Shown here in pieces: positions 8,343 to 16,859 of a stretch of 64,000 nt of DNA. The notes under the pieces are model-generated. The model made no database searches and was not told the DNA's origin. It was given only the letters and a program-made list of their open reading frames with translations. Origin of the DNA: Carnobacterium_A antarcticum (lineage in GTDB: Bacteria > Bacillota > Bacilli > Lactobacillales > Carnobacteriaceae); NCBI RefSeq assembly GCF_042658365.1, contig NZ_JBHSQC010000015.1. One strand, 5' to 3'. How positions within the stretch are numbered: the stretch's first letter is position 1; every line of letters begins with the position of its first letter. Made by a program: the position numbers and the translations under genes.

Positions 8343-11195
8343 TTAATTCGTTAGAGCTTTCCCACGTTCGGTATCTCGTTTAAGAATCTCTTTTAAATAG
8401 CGACCTGTATAACTTTTTTTAGTCTTCGCCACTTTTTCTGGAGTTCCGGTCACTAAAACAGTACCGCCGCCAGCTCCGCCTTCGGGGCCTAAGTCAATAA
8501 CGTAATCAGCTGTTTTGATCACATCTAAATTGTGTTCGATCACCAAAACCGTGTTTCCAGCTTCGACCAATCGATTTAATACTTCTAATAATCGAGCAAT
8601 GTCTTCTGTATGCAGACCTGTTGTCGGTTCATCTAAGATATAGAAGTTTTTTCCATCTGACCGTTTGTGCAATTCACTTGCCAGTTTCATCCGTTGTGCT
8701 TCTCCACCTGACAATGTAGTTGCTGGCTGTCCTAAAGTAACATACCCTAGACCCACATCAATAATCGTCTGCATTTTCCGGTGAATTTTTGGAATGTGTT
8801 CGAAAAAGGAAACAGCTTCTTCGACGGTCATATTCAAAACATCCGAAATATTTTTACCTTTGTAGCGTACTTCCAACGTTTCAGAGTTGTAACGGGTGCC
8901 ATGACAAATTTCGCATGGAACATAAACATCAGGTAAAAAGTGCATTTCTATTTTTAGTATACCGTCACCTCTACAAGCTTCACACCGACCGCCTTTGACG
9001 TTGAAACTAAAACGGCCTTTTTTGTACCCTCTGATTTTTGCTTCATTGGTCGAAGCGAATAAATCACGGATATCATCAAAAACACTGGTGTAAGTGGCCG
9101 GGTTGCTTCGTGGAGTCCGACCAATTGGGCTTTGATCAATATCAATGATTTTTTCTAAACCTTCATGCCCAGTCATTTTTTTGAATTTACCTGGTTTTTG
9201 TTTTGAACGGTTTAATTCTCTAGATAAAGCTTTTTTCAAAATACCGTTTACTAACGTACTTTTACCCGATCCAGAAACGCCGGTAACAGCTACGAAACGT
9301 CCTAATGGAAAATCAACAGAAATATTTTTTAAGTTATTTTCTGCTGCTCCTGTAATACGGATAGCTCCTTTGTCTTCATCTCGACGGGTTTTTGGCACAG
9401 GGATAAACTTTTTGCCAGATAAATAGGCGCCTGTTAAGGATTTAGGATTCTGTGAAACCTCTTTAGGAGTGCCATAAGCAACGATTTCTCCGCCTTTTTC
9501 ACCAGCTCCAGGTCCAATATCAATCAAATAGTCGGCTGCTAACATCGTGTCTTCATCGTGCTCGACAACGATCAGTGTATTGCCTAAATCACGCATTTTT
9601 TTCAATGAATCAATCAAACGATTGTTGTCTCGTTGGTGCAATCCAATTGAGGGTTCATCCAAAATATACAAAACACCTGACAAATTAGAACCAATTTGTG
9701 TGGCTAACCGAATCCGCTGCGCTTCTCCGCCAGATAATGTCCCAGCTGTCCGGCTTAAGGTCAGATAATTAAGCCCAACGTTGCTCAGAAAATTCAATCG
9801 GTCGTCAACCTCTTTTAAAATCGGCTTAGCAATCATACTTTCATGTTCAGTTAACGTCAGCTCGCTAAAGAATCCAATAGCTTCTTCAATCGGATACTCA
9901 CTGATGTCCCCAATATCTTTGCCGGCTACTTTAACCGATAACGCTTGGCGATTCAGCCGTTTTCCTCCGCATGTTTGACAAGTCAACTCGGTCATATAGA
10001 GACGCATTTGGTCTCTGGTGTAGTCACTGTTGGTATCTTTGTACCGTCTTGAAATATTATGGAGCACGCCTTCGAAAGGCAAATCTACGTCTCTTATGCC
10101 TCCAAAATCATTTTTATAATGAAAATGAAACAACTCTCCGTTCGAACCTTTTAAGACAAAGTTTTGTTCTTTTTCCGTTAATTCTTCAAAAGGGGTATCC
10201 ATATCAATGTTAAAGCTTTTACAGGCTTGTTCCAACAGTTGCGGGTAGTAATTGGAACTGATCGGTTTCCAAGGTGCAATGGCCCCTTCTCTTAATGTCA
10301 TCGATTTTTCAGGTATGACTAAATCGGTATCGACTTCCAATTTGACCCCTAAACCGTCACAATCGTTACAAGCACCAAACGGAGCATTGAAAGAAAACAA
10401 TCGCGGTTCTAATTCGCCGACTGTGAACCCACAGTATGGACAAGCGTAATGCTCGCTGAACAAAACCTCTTCTTTTCCCATAATATCGGCAATGGCGTAA
10501 CCTTCTGCCAATCGCAAAGCTGCTTCAAAAGAATCAAATAACCGCGAGCGGATACCGTCTTTGACTACGATTCGGTCAATGATAATATCGATATCGTGTT
10601 TCTTATTTTTTTCCAGTACGATATCATCTGAAATATCGTACATTTCTTTATTGACACGCAAGCGAACGTAACCTTCGCTTTTGATCTTATCAAAAACTTT
10701 TTTATGCTGCCCCTTTTTTCCAACGACAATAGGAGCCAATATTTGTACCCGTGTTCCTTCTGGATACTCCAATACACGATCTACCATTTGTTCGACAGAT
10801 TGACTAGTGATTTCAGTCCCGTCATTTGGACAAATCGGGTGTCCTACACGGGCATACAACAACCGTAAGTAGTCATTGATTTCGGTCACTGTTCCAACGG
10901 TAGAACGAGGATTTTTACTGGTTGTTTTTTGATCAATAGAAATCGCCGGACTTAACCCGTCAATGCTATCAACGTCTGGTTTATCCATCTGCCCAAGAAA
11001 TTGACGGGCATAGGCTGATAAACTTTCAACATACCGTCTTTGGCCTTCAGCATATAACGTATCAAAAGCTAACGAGCTTTTACCCGAACCCGACAAACCG
11101 GTCAAAACTACTAATTGGTCTCTGGGAATCGTTACATCTACATTTTTCAGATTATGCGAGCGGGCTCCATGAATCACTATTTTATCATTTCGCAT
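8343..11195 (-). CDS. uvrA: Excinuclease ABC subunit A
   Basis: 950 residues, full length, two ABC modules. The first Walker A GLSGSGKS is at residues 33-40 and the second, GVSGSGKST, near 640. Signature motifs LSGGEAQR appear in both halves. Zinc-binding cysteine clusters are at about 255-285 (CPYCGF...CNDCDG) and 740-765 (CEACRGDG...CEICHG). UvrA recognises bulky DNA lesions and loads UvrB in nucleotide excision repair. uvrB is not next to it here. The transcript seems to start at 11.31 kb under a LexA-like box, with a leader hairpin and possible leader peptide. Confidence 0.97.
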   Translation of the reverse strand: MRNDKIVIHGARSHNLKNVDVTIPRDQLVVLTGLSGSGKSSLAFDTLYAEGQRRYVESLSAYARQFLGQMDKPDVDSIDGLSPAISIDQKTTSKNPRSTVGTVTEINDYLRLLYARVGHPICPNDGTEITSQSVEQMVDRVLEYPEGTRVQILAPIVVGKKGQHKKVFDKIKSEGYVRLRVNKEMYDISDDIVLEKNKKHDIDIIIDRIVVKDGIRSRLFDSFEAALRLAEGYAIADIMGKEEVLFSEHYACPYCGFTVGELEPRLFSFNAPFGACNDCDGLGVKLEVDTDLVIPEKSMTLREGAIAPWKPISSNYYPQLLEQACKSFNIDMDTPFEELTEKEQNFVLKGSNGELFHFHYKNDFGGIRDVDLPFEGVLHNISRRYKDTNSDYTRDQMRLYMTELTCQTCGGKRLNRQALSVKVAGKDIGDISEYPIEEAIGFFSELTLTEHESMIAKPILKEVDDRLNFLSNVGLNYLTLSRTAGTLSGGEAQRIRLATQIGSNLSGVLYILDEPSIGLHQRDNNRLIDSLKKMRDLGNTLIVVEHDEDTMLAADYLIDIGPGAGEKGGEIVAYGTPKEVSQNPKSLTGAYLSGKKFIPVPKTRRDEDKGAIRITGAAENNLKNISVDFPLGRFVAVTGVSGSGKSTLVNGILKKALSRELNRSKQKPGKFKKMTGHEGLEKIIDIDQSPIGRTPRSNPATYTSVFDDIRDLFASTNEAKIRGYKKGRFSFNVKGGRCEACRGDGILKIEMHFLPDVYVPCEICHGTRYNSETLEVRYKGKNISDVLNMTVEEAVSFFEHIPKIHRKMQTIIDVGLGYVTLGQPATTLSGGEAQRMKLASELHKRSDGKNFYILDEPTTGLHTEDIARLLEVLNRLVEAGNTVLVIEHNLDVIKTADYVIDLGPEGGAGGGTVLVTGTPEKVAKTKKSYTGRYLKEILKRDTERGKALTN

Positions 11196-11208
11196 GTGTT
11201 TTCTCCTT

Positions 11209-11292
11209 TTATGGTAAACTTTGATTTTTCAACTTTTGTTTTATTAGTTCTAGTTTAACGCAAAACACAAAAAATAGGATAACGAAGTGCAT
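11209..11292 (-). CDS. Possible 27-residue leader peptide before uvrA
   Basis: An ATG at 11290-11292 opens 27 codons ending in TAA at 11209-11211, only 13 bases before the uvrA start. GAAGGA lies about 9 bases before the ATG. The first half is hydrophobic (MHFVILFFVF) and the second basic (KQKLKNQ). The start codon lies in the loop-side flank of the 11271-11300 hairpin. The frame is too short to be sure it is translated, and no homologue is known to me. Confidence 0.3.
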   Translation of the reverse strand: MHFVILFFVFCVKLELIKQKLKNQSLP

Positions 11293-11300
11293 CCTATTTT
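11271..11300 (-). terminator. Hairpin in uvrA leader / after YfbR-like gene
   Basis: Perfect 10-base inverted repeat AAAATAGGAT / ATCCTATTTT with a 10-base loop, followed on the minus strand by TTGTGTTTTG. It may end the upstream transcript, or, because a promoter lies before it, act as a leader or attenuator hairpin for uvrA. Confidence 0.55.
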
Positions 11301-11315
11301 CCTTCTAGTTATTTT

Positions 11316-11354
11316 ATTATAACACATTTCTTTTGTTTAGCGAACGTTTGTTCC
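11316..11354 (-). promoter_or_regulatory. uvrA promoter with LexA (SOS) box
   Basis: CGAACGTTTGTTCC at 11341-11354 fits the Gram-positive LexA/DinR consensus CGAACRNRYGTTYC with one mismatch. A TATAAT -10 box lies at 11316-11321 on the minus strand. The position 17 bases further upstream, where a -35 is expected, overlaps the box, as in LexA-repressed promoters. Confidence 0.65.
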
Positions 11355-11358
11355 TGTT

Positions 11359-11985
11359 TTAATCTGCTAAAATTCGTTGCGATATGTTTTGCAATTGAGC
11401 CTGATTAGTAAAATTGCCGCTTAATAAGTCCGGCAAAATTTCGTTTAAAAAGTACTGAACACTATTTAAGTGCTTAAATTGTAAAATGGTTTTTAACGAT
11501 TCTTCATAGATTTCTGTAAAAATACTTTCAGGGTTTCCTTTTTGAATTTCTCCAAAAGACTCGTAAAGCAAATCAACTTTATCCGCAACCGATAAAATTT
11601 GGCCTTCAAGCGTACTATCTTTGCCTTCTTTCAACCGTTCTGAATACACCGCTTGGAACTCTTTAGGAATCTCATTTCGAATAAAGTTTTCGGTCATCGA
11701 CTCTTCGACATCTGCCAACATCTCTCTTAATTGAGGAGTTGCGTATTTAACCGGTGTTTTGATATCCCCAATAAACAATTCTGAATAATCATGATTGAGG
11801 GCTTTTTCATAAAGCGAACGCCAATTGACCTCTTTTCCCCGTTGTTCTTCTACGGTTCCTAGAAATTGAGCAATTTTAGTCACTTTAAAAGAATGTGCGG
11901 CAACTGAATGTTCTTCATACTTGAATTTCCCTGGACACCGAAAAATGCTCTCCAAGTCACTCAAGCTTTTAATGTACTGATGCAT
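11359..11985 (-). CDS. HD-domain hydrolase, YfbR-like 5'-deoxynucleotidase
   Basis: 208 residues from the ATG at 11983-11985, chosen because GGAG lies 8 bases upstream. Another in-frame ATG two codons earlier is too close to that site. HD-domain metal ligands are visible: EEHSVAAHSF (His near 31), LNHDYSE (His-Asp near 66-67) and SVADKVDLL (Asp). This arrangement matches YfbR-type dNMP 5'-nucleotidases, though the substrate is inferred from fold only. It would work in cytosolic nucleotide-pool turnover. It stands alone between the ArsR gene and uvrA. Confidence 0.75.
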   Translation of the reverse strand: MHQYIKSLSDLESIFRCPGKFKYEEHSVAAHSFKVTKIAQFLGTVEEQRGKEVNWRSLYEKALNHDYSELFIGDIKTPVKYATPQLREMLADVEESMTENFIRNEIPKEFQAVYSERLKEGKDSTLEGQILSVADKVDLLYESFGEIQKGNPESIFTEIYEESLKTILQFKHLNSVQYFLNEILPDLLSGNFTNQAQLQNISQRILAD

Positions 11986-12062
11986 CCCCATATCTCCTCA
12001 TCCTTTCGCAGCTAAATTTTTATAATCCTAACATAGAACTTATTTAAATGCAAAAAACATCT

Positions 12063-12440
12063 TTATGGCTTTGCATACGCGGTCTTCTTTGTTTTTTCTT
12101 TTACAGTGGGTGTCTCAGTGTTTGTTTCATTTTTTTCTTCTTCAGTATGAACCAATCCTTGATTTAGAATGCTGTAAACATGGTCGTCCATTTGACTGTA
12201 CAAGCGGCTTTTACCTGCGCTGCGTGATTTAACCAAACGAGCAGTTTTCAGAATTTTTAGTTGGTGAGAAACAGCAGATTGCTCCATTTCCATTAATTTT
12301 GCGATTGTTCCGACATTCAATTCCTGATTTTCTAATAGATATAAAATAGCAATGCGTGTCGGATCACTGATTACTTTAAATAATTTGCTCACTTTTTGAA
12401 TCGTTTTATCATCCAATAACGGTGTTTTGTCTTGATCCAT
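12063..12440 (-). CDS. ArsR/SmtB-family metal-sensing repressor
   Basis: 125 residues with a winged helix, recognition helix around QSAVSHQLKILKTARLV (residues 54-70). Residues D85, H87, H98 and E101 reproduce the spacing of the alpha-5 zinc site of SmtB (Asp, +2 His, +13 His, +16 Glu). No alpha-3N cysteine pair is present, which argues for zinc or cobalt sensing rather than cadmium, lead or arsenic. A lysine/threonine/glutamate-rich tail after residue 102 is extra. No metal transporter gene is adjacent, so its targets are elsewhere or unknown. An inverted repeat upstream may be its own operator. Confidence 0.85.
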   Translation of the reverse strand: MDQDKTPLLDDKTIQKVSKLFKVISDPTRIAILYLLENQELNVGTIAKLMEMEQSAVSHQLKILKTARLVKSRSAGKSRLYSQMDDHVYSILNQGLVHTEEEKNETNTETPTVKEKTKKTAYAKP

Positions 12441-12459
12441 CGCGATCTCCCTTTTCTAT

Positions 12460-12479
12460 ACATGTGTATCCACTCATGT
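12460..12479 (-). promoter_or_regulatory. Candidate operator of the ArsR/SmtB-type gene
   Basis: Imperfect dyad with outer arms ACATG / CATGT and inner GTG / TAC, 8 of 10 positions symmetric, 20 bases upstream of the start codon. Placement suits autorepression. It resembles but does not exactly match the known 12-2-12 SmtB-family sites. Confidence 0.4.
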
Positions 12480-12535
12480 GTTTATCCTACCATAGAACTG
12501 CTGTAAAGTAATGATTTTAGTCTGCTGCAGATAGG

Positions 12536-12575
12536 AAAAAGAATGCCAATCAAACAGCTGCTTGATTGGCATTCT
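12536..12575 (-). terminator. Intrinsic terminator of the first pst operon
   Basis: GAATGCCAATCAA / TTGATTGGCATTC 13-base inverted repeat with a short loop, followed by TTTTT on the minus strand. It lies after phoU. Confidence 0.9.
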
Positions 12576-12593
12576 TTCATAAATTCGTTTAAA

Positions 12594-13280
12594 TCAACTA
12601 TTTAAAAAGTGATCATTTTTATTATGCGTGTTTAATTCCGTTACTTTACCTGTGTTTAAATAAATGATCCATTCACAGATATTAGTAACGTAATCGCCGA
12701 TTCGTTCAATATAACCAGCAACCAGCATGTAATCCGTCGCACCTAAAATAATATCAGGGTCAGATTTCATTTGTTTGATACAAGCTTTATAGATTTTTTT
12801 GAAGTCATTGTCGACTGCTACATCGCTTAACGCGACATCTTTAGCTTTATCAGCATCCGAGACTACATATGCATCTAATACTCCTTGAACCATTACTTTA
12901 ACTTTTTCAGACATTTCTGCGATTTGAGCTTCAATAGCGTAATCGCGTTTATTGCCTTTAACACGAATCGTTGATTTGGCGATGCTGACAGCATGGTCGC
13001 CCATTCGCTCTAAGTCAGCACTTGCTTTCATGATCGTTACGATTTTACGCAAGTCCGTTGTGACCGGCTGTTGTAAAGCAATCATTTCAAAGCACCTTTT
13101 CTCTAAATCTACTTCATGTTTATTGATGATGATATCTCCATCAATAACTTCTTGGGCCAATCCTTTATCATGGTTGACAAAAGCTTTGACCGATTTATAT
13201 ACTGCTTCGTTTACGATTTTCCCCATTTGAAAAAAATGGTTGTGTAAATCATTTAATTCTTCTTCGAATACACGTCTCAT
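12594..13280 (-). CDS. phoU: Phosphate-transport accessory regulator PhoU (copy 1)
   Basis: 228 residues, all-helical, two PhoU repeats each with the E/D-x-x-x-D metal-binding pattern (DLERMGDHAVSIAKS at about 88-102 and YIERIGDYVTNICEW near 191-205). PhoU links the Pst transporter to the PhoR kinase and damps phosphate uptake when phosphate is plentiful. It is the last gene of the pstS-pstC-pstA-pstB-pstB-phoU operon. A second, clearly related copy lies at 18.1-18.7 kb. Confidence 0.94.
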   Translation of the reverse strand: MRRVFEEELNDLHNHFFQMGKIVNEAVYKSVKAFVNHDKGLAQEVIDGDIIINKHEVDLEKRCFEMIALQQPVTTDLRKIVTIMKASADLERMGDHAVSIAKSTIRVKGNKRDYAIEAQIAEMSEKVKVMVQGVLDAYVVSDADKAKDVALSDVAVDNDFKKIYKACIKQMKSDPDIILGATDYMLVAGYIERIGDYVTNICEWIIYLNTGKVTELNTHNKNDHFLNS

Positions 13281-13326
13281 TTGCTACCACTCCTATTTAA
13301 CCATCTTTCCTCTATTATCCTATGAA

Positions 13327-14091
13327 TTACCCGAAACGTCCAGAAATATAATCTTCTGTTTCTTTTTTACGTGGATTCGTAAAAATTTGTCTTGTTTCGC
13401 CAAACTCAATTAACTTTCCATTTAAGAAAAAAGCGGTGTTATCAGAAATCCGAGAAGCTTGCTGCATATTATGCGTAACCATGATCATTGTATAATCTTC
13501 TTTTAAATCCATCAACATGCGTTCGATTTTCCCGCTTGAGACAGGATCCAGTGCACTTGTTGGTTCGTCCAAGAGAATCACTGCAGGTTCGATTGCCAAA
13601 ACACGAGCAATACATACCCGTTGTTGTTGTCCACCTGAAAGCGACAAGGCATTTTTATGCAGCTTATCTTTGACATCTTCCCAGACAGCTGCTTTTTTCA
13701 GGCTTATTTCAACGATTTCTTCAATTTTCTTTTTGTCTTTCATACCGGCAATTCTTAAGCCGTAAGCTACGTTTTCAAAAACCGAAAACGGAAAGGGATT
13801 CGGTTGTTGAAACACCATTCCGACTTTTTTTCTCAATTCAACTGTGTCCATTTTCGGGCTGTAGATGTCTTGATTTTCAAAAGTGATATTCCCCGTAATC
13901 GTTACATCAGGAATCAAATCGTTCATCCGGTTCAATGTTCTTAAATACGTCGATTTCCCACAACCGCTCGGACCAATCAAAGCTGTGATTTCTTTTGGTT
14001 TAAAGTCCAAGGAAACTCCTTTTAAAGCTTCGTTTTTCCCATAATACAAATGAACATCTTTGGATTCAATAATGTATTTTTCCTTACTCAC
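13327..14091 (-). CDS. pstB: Phosphate ABC transporter ATPase PstB (copy a)
   Basis: 254 residues. Walker A GPSGCGKST at residues 40-48, signature LSGGQQQR, Walker B VILLDEPTSALDP, switch histidine in MVTHNMQQA. It supplies ATP hydrolysis for the PstA-PstC channel. It is one of two pstB genes in tandem (gap 11 bases). It resembles the copy at 18.8 kb more than its direct neighbour in the DEPTSALDP motif and in the shared ending ETEDYISGRFG. Tandem pstB genes are common in Lactobacillales. Confidence 0.95.
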   Translation of the reverse strand: MSKEKYIIESKDVHLYYGKNEALKGVSLDFKPKEITALIGPSGCGKSTYLRTLNRMNDLIPDVTITGNITFENQDIYSPKMDTVELRKKVGMVFQQPNPFPFSVFENVAYGLRIAGMKDKKKIEEIVEISLKKAAVWEDVKDKLHKNALSLSGGQQQRVCIARVLAIEPAVILLDEPTSALDPVSSGKIERMLMDLKEDYTMIMVTHNMQQASRISDNTAFFLNGKLIEFGETRQIFTNPRKKETEDYISGRFG

Positions 14092-14102
14092 GTTGTTTCC
14101 CC

Positions 14103-14909
14103 CTAACCAAAGTGACCTGAGACATAGTCTTCAGTTGACTGTATTTTCGGACGTGTAAAGACTTTTCTGGTTTCATCGTATTCAATAACATTTCCCATAT
14201 AAAAGTAAGCTGTATAATCGCTGATCCGCGATGCTTGCTGCATATTATGTGTCACAATAATGATCGAATAGTCTTCACGCAACTGCAGCAATGTTTCTTC
14301 TACTTGACTGGTTGAAATCGGATCAAGTGCACTTGCTGGTTCGTCTAACAATAAAATATCTGGTTTTAAGGCAATTGCACGGGCAATACACAATCGTTGT
14401 TGTTGTCCGCCAGATAAAGCTAATGCACTTTTGTGTAGATCATCTTTGACCTGTTCCCATAGCGCCGCTTGTTTTAAGCTCGTTTCAACGGCTTCATCCA
14501 ATGTTGCTTTGTCTTTGATTCCATGGCGTTTTAAAGCAAAACTGATATTGTCGTAAATAGATTTGCTGAAAGGATTCGGACGTTGGAACACCATACCGAT
14601 GTTTTTACGCATTTCGTAGACATCAACATCAGACGCATTGATGTCCTCGCCTTTATAAATGATCTCGCCGGTTACTTTAGCTATTTGAATTTCATCATTC
14701 ATACGGTTCAGCGAACGTAAATACGTCGATTTTCCACAGCCGCTCGGACCAATCAATGATGTGATTTTATTTTCTTCGAATTCTAAGGATACCCCTTTGA
14801 TGGCTTCATTTTGTCCATACCAAACATGTAAATCTTTCGTAGACAGGTCGATGTGCTTATCAGCACTCATTTTTAGTATATTTGTTTCAAGGTTTGCTTG
14901 TTCCGGCAT
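14103..14909 (-). CDS. pstB: Phosphate ABC transporter ATPase PstB (copy b)
   Basis: 268 residues from the ATG at 14907-14909, preceded by AAGGAGG. The frame runs 10 codons further but that would bury this strong ribosome site. It has an extra N-terminal stretch of about 25 residues (MPEQANLETNILKMSADKH) before the ABC domain. Walker A GPSGCGKST, signature LSGGQQQR and Walker B ILLLDEPASALDP are intact, with Ala in place of the usual Thr after DEP. It is the first of two pstB genes after pstA. Confidence 0.95.
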   Translation of the reverse strand: MPEQANLETNILKMSADKHIDLSTKDLHVWYGQNEAIKGVSLEFEENKITSLIGPSGCGKSTYLRSLNRMNDEIQIAKVTGEIIYKGEDINASDVDVYEMRKNIGMVFQRPNPFSKSIYDNISFALKRHGIKDKATLDEAVETSLKQAALWEQVKDDLHKSALALSGGQQQRLCIARAIALKPDILLLDEPASALDPISTSQVEETLLQLREDYSIIIVTHNMQQASRISDYTAYFYMGNVIEYDETRKVFTRPKIQSTEDYVSGHFG

Positions 14910-14947
14910 TTTTTCTTCCTCCTTGAGTGGCTTGATCATTCGTTTTT

Positions 14948-15832
14948 TTAACCCGAAGTAGCTTTTTTGTGTAGTTTCTTGCCTAAGAAACGAGCACCAA
15001 AGTTAAACAACAAGACAGCAATAATCAGCACCGCTGAAGCTCCGGCCGATACTTGTGCCCCATCAGGCATGACACCTTCACTGTTGATTTTCCAAATATG
15101 CACGGCTAATGTTTCGGCCGGACGCATAATATTTAAAGGGCTCGAAATAGACATTGGGTTCCAATTTGTAAAATCTAATGCCGGCGCACTTTGTCCAGCT
15201 GTATAAATCAAAGCAGCAGCTTCACCAAAAATACGCCCTGCAGCTAAGATCATCCCGGTCAGAATCCCCGGTAAAGCTGCTGGTAAAATGATCCGAGTCA
15301 CTGTTTCCCAACGCGACAACCCTAGCGCCAAGCCTGCTTCTCTTTGAGTTGCAGGAATAGCGGTTAACGAATCTTCAATGGTTCTCGTTAGCAGCGGCAA
15401 GTTAAACAATGTCAAAGCCATTGCTCCTGAAAGAATCGAGAATCCTAAGCCCCATTGTAATACAAAAATCAAGAAACCAAAAAGCCCTACCACAACTGAC
15501 GGCAATGAACTTAAGACTTCAATGGCTGTTCGGACTAAATCTGTCAGCCAGTTTTTCTTGGCATACTCAGATAAATAAATAGCTGCACCTAACGAAATAG
15601 GTGTGCTGATCACCATCGTTAAAATCAATAAGTAGAATGAATTATACAACTGAATCGCAATTCCGCCACCCGTTTGAAACGACTTCGATGGTGTTGTTAA
15701 AAACTCCCAAGAGATTTGAGGAATTCCGCGCCATAAAATAAAAGCTAACAAACTGAATAAGATCAAGACAATGATTCCAGCAATGGCATACAATACGCCA
15801 ATCGCTATTTTATCTGCTTTTTTTGCATTCAT
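14948..15832 (-). CDS. pstA: Phosphate ABC transporter permease PstA (copy 1)
   Basis: 294 residues with six predicted membrane helices and the permease EAA-type loop (ATQREAGLALGLSRWETVTRI) near residues 169-189 that contacts PstB. It pairs with the PstC encoded just upstream (1-base gap) to form the phosphate channel in the cytoplasmic membrane. Confidence 0.95.
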   Translation of the reverse strand: MNAKKADKIAIGVLYAIAGIIVLILFSLLAFILWRGIPQISWEFLTTPSKSFQTGGGIAIQLYNSFYLLILTMVISTPISLGAAIYLSEYAKKNWLTDLVRTAIEVLSSLPSVVVGLFGFLIFVLQWGLGFSILSGAMALTLFNLPLLTRTIEDSLTAIPATQREAGLALGLSRWETVTRIILPAALPGILTGMILAAGRIFGEAAALIYTAGQSAPALDFTNWNPMSISSPLNIMRPAETLAVHIWKINSEGVMPDGAQVSAGASAVLIIAVLLFNFGARFLGKKLHKKATSG

Positions 15833-15833
15833 T

Positions 15834-16754
15834 TTACTTCATAGCCCCTTTCTTCCCAATCCAACGGGTTAAAATATTAAAGAATAATGCCATCAGCAAT
15901 AAGATTAGAGCCAATGACCAAAGAACGTTGTTTTCAAGTGTCCCCATAACCGTATTCCCCATATTCATGGTCAAAATACTGGTCAATGTTGAAGCTGGAG
16001 TGATTAAGTTGGTTGGCATTAGCGCAGCATTTCCGATAACCATTTGCACTGCCAAAGCTTCGCCAAAAGCACGAGCCATTCCAAACACAACTGCTGTTAA
16101 TAATCCCGGTGTAGCGCTTCTTAGAACGACTTTATAGATGGTCTGCCATCTAGTGGCCCCCATTGCTAAAGAAGCTTCTCGGTAATGGCGCGGAACAGCA
16201 TTTAACGTGTCTACTGCCATACTTGTTACCGTTGGTAAAATCATAACAAATAAGACTACCGCAGCAGATAATACTCCAAAACCACTGCCGCCAAAAATTC
16301 CCCGTATAAACGGAACAATAACCGTTAAGCCGATGAATCCATAAACGACAGAAGGAATTCCAACTAATAATTCAATAACGGGCTGCAAAATGCGTTTTCC
16401 GACAGTCGGCGAAATCTCTGTCATAAAAATAGCGGCTCCAATGGCAAATGGCGTCGCAACAAGAGCTGATAACAACGTTACAATAAACGAACCAGCAATC
16501 ATCGGCAATGCTCCTGCCAATGGTTGACCGTCTTCTCCGACGTTTCCTGGGTTCCAGACAGAACCGGTTAGAAAGCTGCTTAACGAAACGCCGTCTTTAG
16601 TAAAAGTAGAAATCCCTTTACTTGCTACAAAATATAAAATAGACACTACTACAAAAACAATAAATGCAATACAGATAAAACTGACTGCTTTACCGATTTT
16701 TTCAAGTCTTCCTTTGCCCGAGTGACCTACTAGTTTTCCTTGAATGTCCTCCAA
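15834..16754 (-). CDS. pstC: Phosphate ABC transporter permease PstC (copy 1)
   Basis: 306 residues, six membrane segments, with a periplasm-side loop after the first helix (TKDGVSLSSFLTGSVWNPG) that is typical of PstC. The coupling loop HYREASLAMGATRWQTIYK is near residues 191-209. It follows pstS after a 105-base gap holding a hairpin, so its expression is probably lower than that of pstS. Confidence 0.95.
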   Translation of the reverse strand: MEDIQGKLVGHSGKGRLEKIGKAVSFICIAFIVFVVVSILYFVASKGISTFTKDGVSLSSFLTGSVWNPGNVGEDGQPLAGALPMIAGSFIVTLLSALVATPFAIGAAIFMTEISPTVGKRILQPVIELLVGIPSVVYGFIGLTVIVPFIRGIFGGSGFGVLSAAVVLFVMILPTVTSMAVDTLNAVPRHYREASLAMGATRWQTIYKVVLRSATPGLLTAVVFGMARAFGEALAVQMVIGNAALMPTNLITPASTLTSILTMNMGNTVMGTLENNVLWSLALILLLMALFFNILTRWIGKKGAMK

Positions 16755-16796
16755 AAGAAACCCTCCTCTTCTTCTTCTGCTGTTAACTTCTGAATG

Positions 16797-16829
16797 AAAG
16801 ACGTCAAACCTTAATGATTGGACGTCTTT
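16797..16829 (-). terminator. Intra-operon hairpin between pstS1 and pstC1
   Basis: Perfect 9-base repeat AAAGACGTC / GACGTCTTT with a 15-base loop, without a strong T-run. Likely an mRNA-stabilising or partial termination structure after pstS. Confidence 0.55.
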
Positions 16830-16859
16830 GCCATCTTTTTTCTATTATCTATTTGTATT

